NCBI GenBank assembly: GCA_934096105.1
Contig: CAKOLH010000008.1
Coordinates: 1-41,135, forward strand
DNA: 41,135 nt
Direction of reading: 5' to 3'
DNA from: an uncultured Bacilli bacterium
GTDB lineage: Bacteria > Bacillota_I > Bacilli_A > RF39 > UBA660
Every line of letters starts with the position of its first letter. Positions within the stretch are counted from its first letter, which is position 1. The position numbers and the translations under genes were made by a program. The notes under the pieces were generated by a model that ran no database searches, was not told the DNA's origin, and saw only the letters and a program-made list of their open reading frames with translations. Positions 24,365 through 31,488 of the stretch are shown here, in pieces.

Positions 24365-26437
24365 CTAATTTCCACCATTTTTTTTGATGATTTCATCAGC
24401 AATTGATTTTGGAACTTCTTCATAATGGTCAAGTTCCATTACATAGTTACCTCTACCTTGAGTAGAACTTCTTAAACTAGTAGCATAACCAAACATTTCA
24501 GCAAGTGGTACCATCGCAGTAAATGCAATAGCATTTCCTCTTGATTCTTGTCCTTGTGGTTTACCTCTTCTTGCTGTTAAGTCACCAATTACAGCACCAG
24601 TATATTCATCTGGAGCAGTAACTACTACTTTCATTATTGGTTCAAGTAGTACAGGTTTACATTTATTCTTAGCCTCTTTTAAAGCAAGTGATGCTGCAAT
24701 CTTAAATGCCATTTCAGATGAGTCTACATCATGGTAAGATCCATCAAATAATGTAGCCTTAACATCTACCATAGGGTATCCTGCTAGAATACCAGTTTGC
24801 ATAGCATCTTGTAATCCTTTATCGATAACTGAGATGTATTCTCTAGGAACAACACCACCAACAATGTTATCAACAAATTCATAACCTTTCTCAGGATTTG
24901 GTTCAAATCTAACCCAAACATGTCCATATTGTCCACGTCCACCAGATTGTTTAATATGTTTACCTTCACACTCACCAGTTTGTGTAATAGTTTCTCTATA
25001 AGCAACCATTGGAGCACCAACAGTAGCTTCAACATTAAATTCTCTTCTCATTCTATCTACGATAATATCAAGGTGTAACTCACCCATACCAGAGATAGTA
25101 GTTTGACCAGTTTCAGGATCAGTATGCATTCTAAATGTTGGATCTTCTTCAGCAAGTTTTTGAAGGGCAATACCCATCTTTTCTTGGTCTGCTTTAGTTT
25201 TAGGTTCAACAGCCTGAGTAATAACAGGTTCAGGGAATTCCATACCTTTCATGATAACAGGTTTCTTCTCATCACATAGAGTATCAGCAGTTGTAGTATT
25301 CTTAAGACCTACAGCAGCTCCAATTTCACCAGCATATATTTCTGGAATCTCTTCTCTGTGATTAGCATGCATTAGTAGTATTCTACCAATTCTTTCCTTA
25401 ACATCTTTAGTAGAGTTAAGTACATAAGAACCACTCTTTAAAGTACCAGAATATACTCTGAAGAATGTTAATCTTCCTACGAATGGGTCAGTAGCAATTT
25501 TAAATGCTAATGCTGTAAATGGTTCTGAATCTGATGGATGTCTTAATACAACATTACCTTTCATATCAGTACATTCGATTGATGGAACATCAGTAGGAGC
25601 TGGTAAGTAATCTACTACAGCATCAAGTAATAACTTAATACCCATATTACCTAAAGCAGTTCCACACATAACTGGGAAGAATTCTGCTTTTAATACACCT
25701 TTTCTGATAGCTTTCTTAAGTTCCTCTACAGTAACTTCTTCGCCATCAAGATATTTCATCATTAAATCTTCATCAAAATCAGCAGCGGCTTCAATTAATA
25801 TATTTCTATATTCTTCTGCTTTAGCTTTCATATCTTCAGGAATCTCTATTTCGGTATAATTTTCTTCTTGTTTACCATCAAAGTGATATGCTTTCATAGT
25901 AACTAGGTCTATTACACCATTAAAATCTGATTCAGCTCCGATAGGAAGTTCTAGAGCAGCAGTATTTGCTCCTAATCTATCTTTGATTGTACCTAAACTA
26001 AAATAGAAATCTGCTCCCATTTTATCCATTTTATTAGCAAATATAATTCTAGGTACACCATATTCATTTGCTTGTCTCCATACTGTTTCACTTTGTGGTT
26101 CTACACCAGCTTGAGCATCAATAAGTAAAACAGCACCATCTAATACTCTTAAACTTCTTTGTACTTCGATTGTGAAGTCAACGTGTCCTGGAGTATCTAT
26201 AATATTGAATCTATAACCCTTCCAGAATGCAGTAGTAGCGGCACTAGTAATTGTAATACCTCTTTCTTGCTCTTGAGCCATCCAGTCCATTTGTGATTCA
26301 CCATCATGAGTTTCACCAATCTTATGAATCTTATGTGTATGGAATAGAATTCTCTCTGTACAAGTTGTTTTACCTGCATCGATATGGGCCATGATTCCAA
26401 TGTTTCTTGTATGATCTAAGCTTATTTCACGAGCCAT
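24365..26437 (-). CDS. fusA: Elongation factor G
   Basis: 690 residues, full length, five-domain translocase GTPase. The G1 motif is AHIDAGKTT (17-25), switch I is QERGITITSAATTAFW, then DTPGHVDFT and NKMD. Domain IV (about 480-600, GGRGQYGHVWVRFEP) and a C-terminal domain (QGRGNYVMELDHYEEVP) follow. It acts in translocation and ribosome recycling. A possible own promoter lies upstream, in the gap after the small gene at 26542. Confidence 0.99.
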   Translation of the reverse strand: MAREISLDHTRNIGIMAHIDAGKTTCTERILFHTHKIHKIGETHDGESQMDWMAQEQERGITITSAATTAFWKGYRFNIIDTPGHVDFTIEVQRSLRVLDGAVLLIDAQAGVEPQSETVWRQANEYGVPRIIFANKMDKMGADFYFSLGTIKDRLGANTAALELPIGAESDFNGVIDLVTMKAYHFDGKQEENYTEIEIPEDMKAKAEEYRNILIEAAADFDEDLMMKYLDGEEVTVEELKKAIRKGVLKAEFFPVMCGTALGNMGIKLLLDAVVDYLPAPTDVPSIECTDMKGNVVLRHPSDSEPFTALAFKIATDPFVGRLTFFRVYSGTLKSGSYVLNSTKDVKERIGRILLMHANHREEIPEIYAGEIGAAVGLKNTTTADTLCDEKKPVIMKGMEFPEPVITQAVEPKTKADQEKMGIALQKLAEEDPTFRMHTDPETGQTTISGMGELHLDIIVDRMRREFNVEATVGAPMVAYRETITQTGECEGKHIKQSGGRGQYGHVWVRFEPNPEKGYEFVDNIVGGVVPREYISVIDKGLQDAMQTGILAGYPMVDVKATLFDGSYHDVDSSEMAFKIAASLALKEAKNKCKPVLLEPIMKVVVTAPDEYTGAVIGDLTARRGKPQGQESRGNAIAFTAMVPLAEMFGYATSLRSSTQGRGNYVMELDHYEEVPKSIADEIIKKNGGN

Positions 26438-26466
26438 AATTCTTTTTCCTTTCTTAATTTTTAATT

Positions 26467-26496
26467 ATTATAGTAATTATTTTAATGTTCTAACAA
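26467..26496 (-). promoter_or_regulatory. Possible internal promoter of fusA
   Basis: TTGTTA (26496-26491), 18-base spacer, TATAAT (26472-26467), 30 bp before the fusA start. Confidence 0.5.
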
Positions 26497-26541
26497 GTCT
26501 TCTTCCTAACTCTTTTTTGGCATATAATTTTCTTTCAAGAA

Positions 26542-26853
26542 TTATTTAATTAACTTCATTAAGTCAATTATACCAAATTGTAAATCTTCTGCAATTAAAA
26601 TTAAATTGTCATTTTTTTCTTCTATACATCTATAGGAGAAATCTACAATATCGTCTTCGCTATACATAAAGATAATATCTTTTTTACTTGTTTTAATCAA
26701 ATATTGACTATATTGATTAATAAAATCTGAAATGTATTTATTTGCCTCCATAACTATATCATTGTTGCTTGACACATTAATGATGCAAGCTAGAGAAGCA
26801 ATTATTTTTCTGAACAAATTAATTATTGCTAAGCAATCAGAGTCTCTCTTCAT
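26542..26853 (-). CDS. Small hypothetical protein inserted in the str operon
   Basis: 103 residues from the ATG at 26853 (GAGGAG seven bases upstream). It appears all-helical: CLAIINLFRKIIASLACIIN, then MEANKYISDFINQYSQYLIK, and YSEDDIVDFSYRCIEEKNDN. There is no signal peptide and no motif I recognise. It lies between rpsG and fusA, which normally follow each other directly, and must be co-transcribed with ribosomal and elongation factor genes. Codon use and base composition look like the surrounding genome, so no sign of recent transfer. Confidence 0.7.
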   Translation of the reverse strand: MKRDSDCLAIINLFRKIIASLACIINVSSNNDIVMEANKYISDFINQYSQYLIKTSKKDIIFMYSEDDIVDFSYRCIEEKNDNLILIAEDLQFGIIDLMKLIK

Positions 26854-26892
26854 AGGCTTTCTCCTCAAATAATTACTAAGCTGTAGTAATAA

Positions 26893-27360
26893 CTACCATC
26901 TATAATGAGCAAATGCTTTATTAGCTTCTGCCATCTTGTGTGTATCGTCTTTCTTCTTAACTGAAGCACCTGTTCCGTTAGATGCATCAATTATTTCGTT
27001 AGCAAGATTTTCAGCCATAGAATGACCATTTCTTAATCTTGCATATTGAGCAAGCCATCTGAATGCTAGAGCTTGAGCTCTATCTGGCTTAACTTCTACT
27101 GGTACTTGGTAGTTAGCTCCACCAACTCTTCTTGATTTAACTTCAAGAGCAGGTTTGATATTATCCATAGCCTTGTTAAATACTACCATAGCATCTTCTC
27201 CAGTTTTTTCTTTGATTATATCAAAAGCATCATATATAATGTTTTGAGCAGTACCTTTTTTACCATCTTTCATGATATGGTTAACTAATTTAGTAACTAC
27301 TTTTGAATTATATATAGGATCTGCTAAAACATCTCTTTTAGTAGCTCTTCTTTTTCTCAT
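26893..27360 (-). CDS. rpsG: 30S ribosomal protein S7
   Basis: 155 residues, full length. It starts MRKRRATKRDVLADPIYNSK and keeps NHIMKDGKKGTAQNI, GGANYQVPVEV and the C-terminal KKDDTHKMAEANKAFAHYRW. It binds the 3' domain of 16S rRNA. In other bacteria S7 also represses its own operon through the rpsL-rpsG junction; the junction here is short (34 bp). Confidence 0.99.
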   Translation of the reverse strand: MRKRRATKRDVLADPIYNSKVVTKLVNHIMKDGKKGTAQNIIYDAFDIIKEKTGEDAMVVFNKAMDNIKPALEVKSRRVGGANYQVPVEVKPDRAQALAFRWLAQYARLRNGHSMAENLANEIIDASNGTGASVKKKDDTHKMAEANKAFAHYRW

Positions 27361-27394
27361 AATCTTTATATCCTCCTTCCAATATTATTAATTT

Positions 27395-27808
27395 TTATTT
27401 TTTGTCTCTTTTAGCACCGTATTTACTTCTACCTTGCTTTCTGTTTTGAACTCCAGCAGTATCTAAAGTACCTCTAATGATGTGATATCTAACACCGATT
27501 AGGTCTTTAACTCTTCCACCTCTTATTAAAACAACACTGTGTTCTTGTAAGTTGTGGCCAATTCCTGGAATATAGCAAGTAACTTCCATACCATTAGAAA
27601 GTCTTACTCTGGCATATTTTCTTAATGCTGAGTTTGGCTTCTTAGGGGTAATAGTACCAACCCTAGTACATACTCCTCTTTTTTGAGGTGATACTTGGAT
27701 TGTTTGTTTCTTTTGAATACTATTTTTACCAACTAATAATACTGGAGATTTACTCTTTCTAGTTTTCTTAGTTCTTGGCTTCTTAGTTAACTGATTAATT
27801 GTAGGCAT
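27395..27808 (-). CDS. rpsL: 30S ribosomal protein S12
   Basis: 137 residues. It starts MPTINQLTKKPR and keeps the decoding-site loop KKPNSALRKYARVRLSNG and PGIGHNLQEHSVVLIRGGRVKDL. The streptomycin-relevant Lys in TPKKPNS is the wild-type residue. First gene of the str operon, with a strong promoter and a roughly 90-nt leader. Confidence 0.99.
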   Translation of the reverse strand: MPTINQLTKKPRTKKTRKSKSPVLLVGKNSIQKKQTIQVSPQKRGVCTRVGTITPKKPNSALRKYARVRLSNGMEVTCYIPGIGHNLQEHSVVLIRGGRVKDLIGVRYHIIRGTLDTAGVQNRKQGRSKYGAKRDKK

Positions 27809-27859
27809 AATCTCACTCCTTTCTTACACATATCCTGGTGTTTCATATTCTTCCTTAAA

Positions 27860-27888
27860 TTTAAGTTTTGCCCATGACAAAACCTAAA
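27860..27888 (-). promoter_or_regulatory. Leader hairpin of rpsL (str operon)
   Basis: 11-bp stem TTTAGGTTTTG / CAAAACTTAAA with one G-U pair and loop TCATGGG, 52 bp upstream of the start. No T-run follows. It may protect or regulate the mRNA; the role is not known. Confidence 0.5.
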
Positions 27889-27903
27889 CTCGCAAGTGAT
27901 TTA

Positions 27904-27932
27904 ATTATAATATTATTACCTTTCAAAGTCAA
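27904..27932 (-). promoter_or_regulatory. Promoter of the str operon
   Basis: TTGACT (27932-27927), 17-base spacer, TATAAT (27909-27904). Confidence 0.8.
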
Positions 27933-28104
27933 TAGTTTTTATCTACTTTTTTTAGAAAAATACATAATATTTTATTCTATATTTAATATTATTATACTTT
28001 TTGTTTATAATTATGAGTATAAAAATAAATTACCTCTACTCTATTTACAAAAAAATAAAAATATAGTAATATTATTATAGTAATAGAAAGAAGGAAATAA
28101 TATA

Positions 28105-28986
28105 ATGAAAATAAAAAAATTTTTAATTTTAGCACTTTTAACAATATTAATAACACCAGGATGTAGTATAACTAAAGACTCTATGGAGGATATAACTATT
28201 TATACTACTATCTACCCTATTAAGTATTTACTAAATAGTTTGTATGGTGATAATGCTACGATAAATAGTATTTATCCATCGGGAGTAGATACTGGTGATT
28301 ATGAACTATCTGATAAAAAACTAGAAGAATATTCTAAGACTGATTTATTTGTATTTAATAGTTTGGATAAAGATAGAGATTATGCTGTTAAGATGATAAA
28401 TAAAAATAAAAACTTAAAAGTTATTGATGTATCTCTTGGTATTACTTATGTAGATGACATTACTGAATTATGGCTTAATCCTTATAACTATTTAATGATG
28501 GCACAGAATACTAAAGATGGTTTACTTGAATATATTGATAATCCTTATTTGATATCTAATAATGATGGTACTGGTATTGAGGATAAATATGAAGAATTAA
28601 AATATAATTTATCTAGATTAGATGCTGATTATAAAGAAGATATTAATCTTGCCACTTATAAAACAATAGTAGTAGATAATGATATGTTTAAGTTTTTGGA
28701 AAAATATAATTTAAGAGTTATATCTCTTGAAGATAATGATAATTTAACTGATAGTACTATTAATGAAGTTAAAAAGTTAGTTAATAATGGTACTATTAAA
28801 TATATATATTCTTCAAAAGATGAAACTAATGATGTTTGCAAAAATATTATTAATAACTATGGTATAGACTTAATTACTTTAAATACTATGGAAACTATTG
28901 ATGGTGGAATTACTAATTCTAATGAAAATTATATAACTATTATGAATAATAATTTAGATCTTTTAAATAAAGAATTATATAAATAA
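28105..28986 (+). CDS. ZnuA/TroA-like substrate-binding lipoprotein lacking metal ligands
   Basis: 293 residues. A signal peptide ends in a lipobox (LITPGC, Cys20), so it is a lipoprotein. The fold of metal-binding ABC receptors is visible: ITIYTTIYPIKYLLNSLYGD, IYPSGVDTGDYELSDKKL, LWLNPYNYLMMAQN, and YKTIVVDNDMFKFLEKYNLR. The three His ligands of the family are replaced: PHxYE reads TGDYE (Gly64), HxWLDP reads ELWLNP (Glu121), and the HxAF His is Asn192. No permease or ATPase gene is adjacent. It may bind something other than Zn/Mn, or act as a non-transport lipoprotein (inference). AAGGA lies upstream. The rpsL promoter is on the other strand. Confidence 0.75.
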   Translation: MKIKKFLILALLTILITPGCSITKDSMEDITIYTTIYPIKYLLNSLYGDNATINSIYPSGVDTGDYELSDKKLEEYSKTDLFVFNSLDKDRDYAVKMINKNKNLKVIDVSLGITYVDDITELWLNPYNYLMMAQNTKDGLLEYIDNPYLISNNDGTGIEDKYEELKYNLSRLDADYKEDINLATYKTIVVDNDMFKFLEKYNLRVISLEDNDNLTDSTINEVKKLVNNGTIKYIYSSKDETNDVCKNIINNYGIDLITLNTMETIDGGITNSNENYITIMNNNLDLLNKELYK

Positions 28987-28997
28987 TTAAAAAGTAC

Positions 28998-29026
28998 TTG
29001 TCAAACAAAAAAAAATGTAATATAAT
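28998..29026 (+). promoter_or_regulatory. Promoter of tRNA-Met
   Basis: TTGTCA (28998-29003), 17-base spacer, TATAAT (29021-29026), 15 bp before the tRNA. Confidence 0.8.
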
Positions 29027-29041
29027 TATATTACGTTTTAC

Positions 29042-29118
29042 GGCGAGATAGCTCAGTTGGCTAGAGCATTCGGTTCATACCCGAAGGGTCGAGGGTTCGA
29101 ATCCCCCTCTCGCTACCA
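29042..29118 (+). tRNA. tRNA-Met (anticodon CAT), elongator type
   Basis: 77 nt with the CCA end encoded. The acceptor stem GGCGAGA / TCTCGCT pairs with a G-U at 1-72, so it is not the initiator, which has a mismatch there. D arm GCTC/GAGC, anticodon arm TTCGG-TTCATAC-CCGAA, T arm GAGGG-TTCGAAT-CCCCC. The anticodon arm resembles Bacillus elongator tRNA-Met. A CAT anticodon modified to read Ile AUA is less likely. Confidence 0.95.
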
Positions 29119-29130
29119 ATATTGTTTATT

Positions 29131-29158
29131 ACTAATTCATTGCTGAATTAGTTTTTTT
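29131..29158 (+). terminator. Terminator of tRNA-Met
   Basis: Stem ACTAATTCA, loop TTGC, TGAATTAGT followed by a T-run. Confidence 0.9.
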
Positions 29159-29162
29159 ATTG

Positions 29163-29217
29163 CCTCTTAAGCCTGTAGTCTTAAGAGGAACAAGGAAGCC
29201 TTATGGTCTTCCTTGTT
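29163..29217 (-). repeat. Tandem conserved-loop hairpins, cluster 3 (two hairpins)
   Basis: Hairpin 6 (29163-29188): 9-bp perfect stem CCTCTTAAG; read on the minus strand, the loop is ACTACAGG. Hairpin 7 (29189-29217): 10-bp perfect stem AACAAGGAAG; minus-strand loop ACCATAAGG. Hairpin 6 is identical in full to hairpin 9 at 33754 but inverted. They lie downstream of helD in the helD orientation. Confidence 0.8.
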
Positions 29218-29239
29218 AAGTATTATTTATGTGTTAATA

Positions 29240-29265
29240 AAAGGAGAAGATATTTTATTCTTCTC
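29240..29265 (-). terminator. Terminator of helD
   Basis: GGAGAAG / CTTCTCC with loop AATAAAATAT, then TTTTATT. The 5' arm and loop contain the last codons and stop of helD. Confidence 0.75.
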
Positions 29266-31255
29266 CATTGTATATAATCAAGTTATGTTGTGCTCTAGTA
29301 CAAGCAACATAATATAAATATTTATCTTCTTTAGTATACTTATTATCTATATCATTATAGATGATTACTGAATCAAATTCTAACCCTTTAGCAGTATAAG
29401 AAGGAACTACTACTAAATCTCTCTTTATATGACCATAACCTCCAAGTAACATGATATCGAAGTCATCTTTTAACATATTATATACTTCTTCGGCTTCTTT
29501 ATCATCTTTAGTAATAATGGCTATACTCTTAGACATATCTTTTAGATAAGTTATATCTTTAACAAAATCTTCTTTCTTAACATTGTTTCTAAAGATTATA
29601 TCATTAGATTTTTGATTTCTAATAGCTACTGATAAAGTTAATCCTAATATCTTATTGGTATAATCTATTATCTTATCAGTAGAACGATATGTCTTGGTAA
29701 GGGTAATATACTTTGATCCTTCAAACATATTTGTTAATTCTTTTAATGATTCATATTTATAATAAGGGTTTATTGTTTGATTAGAATCTCCTAGTATAGT
29801 GTAATTGGCTGTTTTAAATGTTTTTTTAATAATTAGATATTGTAATTTATTATAGTCTTGAGCTTCATCTATTACGACTTGTTTTATTACATGATTAGTG
29901 TTAAATCCCACTAGTAGACTCTTTAAATATAAGAATATGCAAGCATCTTCATAATATAAATAATTACCATCAATTTTATCTTTATATTTAGAATATTTGC
30001 TAATAAAGAAATTATTAAATATAACTTTTAAATCTAATTTAATATTTAAGTTCTCTTTTAATATCTTCTCAATACTTCTTGCATACTTGGTATTACCAGC
30101 ATAATTATTATAAGCTATTTTTTCACTCATTTCTTTTATTCTTTCAAATAAAGAAAAGTTACTATATTTATATGTTAACATTTTATTTAATTCTTCGGTA
30201 CTAATATCAATAAAACCATCAAACTCTAAGTTTTTAGTAAAACTAATGTTATTTAATATATCTTTTACATAGTCATCTAGATCTTTAATTATTTCATCAG
30301 ATTGTTTATACTTAACTAGCTCATAATTTGTTACTTCTTTTTTATAATATCTTGATATAAAGTCAGTGAAGTTTTCAATATCTTTATATTCATTAATATT
30401 CTGACACAATAAGTCGTAGAAGGTCATATCATAAGTATTGTCTTCACCAAGTTCTGGTAAGACATTAGAAATATACTCTGAAAATACTTTATTAGGAGTA
30501 AATACCACAACATTAGAGGATGTTAAGTTCGGTATTCTATATAATAAGAAGGCTATTCTATGTAAAGCTACACTCGTTTTACCTGAACCTGCAATGCCTT
30601 CCACAATAAGATTTTTATCCTCAGTATTTCTTATTACTTTGTTTTGCTCTTCTTGAATAGTATTAACAATGTTTTTCATTTTATCTGATGATTCTTCTGC
30701 AAGTACCTCTTGAAGAAGACTATCACTAATATTTAAATCGTTATCAAAAATATGTTTTAACTCAGCATTTTCAATTATATACTGTCTCTTTTTAGTAATT
30801 TCCCCTTTTATTATTCCACTAGGAGCCTTGTAACTAGCGGGTCCTGTTTCATAATCATAGAACATACTGCATATTGGGCTTCTCCAGTCATGGACATAAT
30901 AGTTAAGTTTATCTTCAACATGAGTTATACCAATATAGATGTTTTCTTCGCCATCTTCATCTTTAAATCTGATAGAACCAAAATATGGTTTATCTTGAAT
31001 TCTAAACAATCTCTGAAGATAGTTTCCTTTACCTTGCATAATTGATACTTGAAGATCAGATTCTGCCATCATACTGCGCATTTCGTTTGGATCCATTTCA
31101 GCATGTGAATCCCAAATAAACTTTTTAAACTCTAGTACTTTAGAATCATCATCAAATAGTTCTTGTCCTAAATTAGAAATCTTTTTTCTAATTAAACTGA
31201 CTGTCTTATTAAGATAATTTCTTTCTTTTTCAAATTCTTCTCTTTCAATTTTCAT
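29255..31255 (-). CDS. helD: HelD-like superfamily 1 ATPase (RNA polymerase recycling)
   Basis: 666 residues from the ATG at 31255 (AAGGAGGG seven bases upstream), shorter than Bacillus HelD (about 774). An N-terminal coiled-coil arm (about 1-80) precedes a UvrD/Rep-type helicase core: Walker A GIAGSGKTSVALHRIAFLLYR, Walker B VVIDEAQDYN, LGDSNQTINP (motif III), and C-terminal SYTAKGLEFDSVIIY and YVACTRAQHNL. HelD removes stalled RNA polymerase from DNA and helps some bacteria survive rifampicin. It has a strong promoter and a leader with a terminator hairpin, so it is probably regulated by attenuation. Confidence 0.88.
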   Translation of the reverse strand: MKIEREEFEKERNYLNKTVSLIRKKISNLGQELFDDDSKVLEFKKFIWDSHAEMDPNEMRSMMAESDLQVSIMQGKGNYLQRLFRIQDKPYFGSIRFKDEDGEENIYIGITHVEDKLNYYVHDWRSPICSMFYDYETGPASYKAPSGIIKGEITKKRQYIIENAELKHIFDNDLNISDSLLQEVLAEESSDKMKNIVNTIQEEQNKVIRNTEDKNLIVEGIAGSGKTSVALHRIAFLLYRIPNLTSSNVVVFTPNKVFSEYISNVLPELGEDNTYDMTFYDLLCQNINEYKDIENFTDFISRYYKKEVTNYELVKYKQSDEIIKDLDDYVKDILNNISFTKNLEFDGFIDISTEELNKMLTYKYSNFSLFERIKEMSEKIAYNNYAGNTKYARSIEKILKENLNIKLDLKVIFNNFFISKYSKYKDKIDGNYLYYEDACIFLYLKSLLVGFNTNHVIKQVVIDEAQDYNKLQYLIIKKTFKTANYTILGDSNQTINPYYKYESLKELTNMFEGSKYITLTKTYRSTDKIIDYTNKILGLTLSVAIRNQKSNDIIFRNNVKKEDFVKDITYLKDMSKSIAIITKDDKEAEEVYNMLKDDFDIMLLGGYGHIKRDLVVVPSYTAKGLEFDSVIIYNDIDNKYTKEDKYLYYVACTRAQHNLIIYNGEE

Positions 31256-31276
31256 AATATCTCCCTCCTTACACGA

Positions 31277-31304
31277 CAAAAAACTACATTCTCATTGTAG
31301 TTTT
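31277..31304 (-). terminator. Intrinsic terminator inside the helD leader (candidate attenuator)
   Basis: On the minus strand: AAAACTACA (31304-31296), loop ATGAGAA, then TGTAGTTTTTTG (31288-31277). It lies between the predicted transcription start (about 31338) and the ribosome binding site. A preceding hairpin, TGAAATAG with CTATTTTCA (about 31314-31346), could be an alternative fold. No plus-strand gene lies upstream for it to terminate. Confidence 0.65.
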
Positions 31305-31344
31305 ATCTTAAGATGAAAATAGTTACTTCGCAAATGTCTATTTC

Positions 31345-31373
31345 ATTGTAGTATATTTTTATTACTTTGTCAA
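31345..31373 (-). promoter_or_regulatory. Promoter of helD
   Basis: TTGACA (31373-31368), 17-base spacer, TACAAT (31350-31345), giving a leader of about 83 nt. Confidence 0.8.
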
Positions 31374-31488
31374 TTATAAATATTTATTTTACATATTAAA
31401 CTAGAAATTATAGACTATTTTACTTTTTTATATTTATCTTTATATTTCTTCATGATATAATTTATTTATAATAGTTAGAGGTAATAAT

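Noticed and set aside
26473..26541. Basic peptide-like frame (RKLYAKKELGRRLVRTLK) in the gap before fusA
   Set aside because: It has no usable start codon and follows a stop in frame; only about 20 residues. It may be a remnant of a gene, but nothing supports translation.
29163..29217. Reading the paired hairpins as a CRISPR array
   Set aside because: There are no direct repeats with unique spacers; units are self-complementary, differ in sequence, and no cas gene is present.
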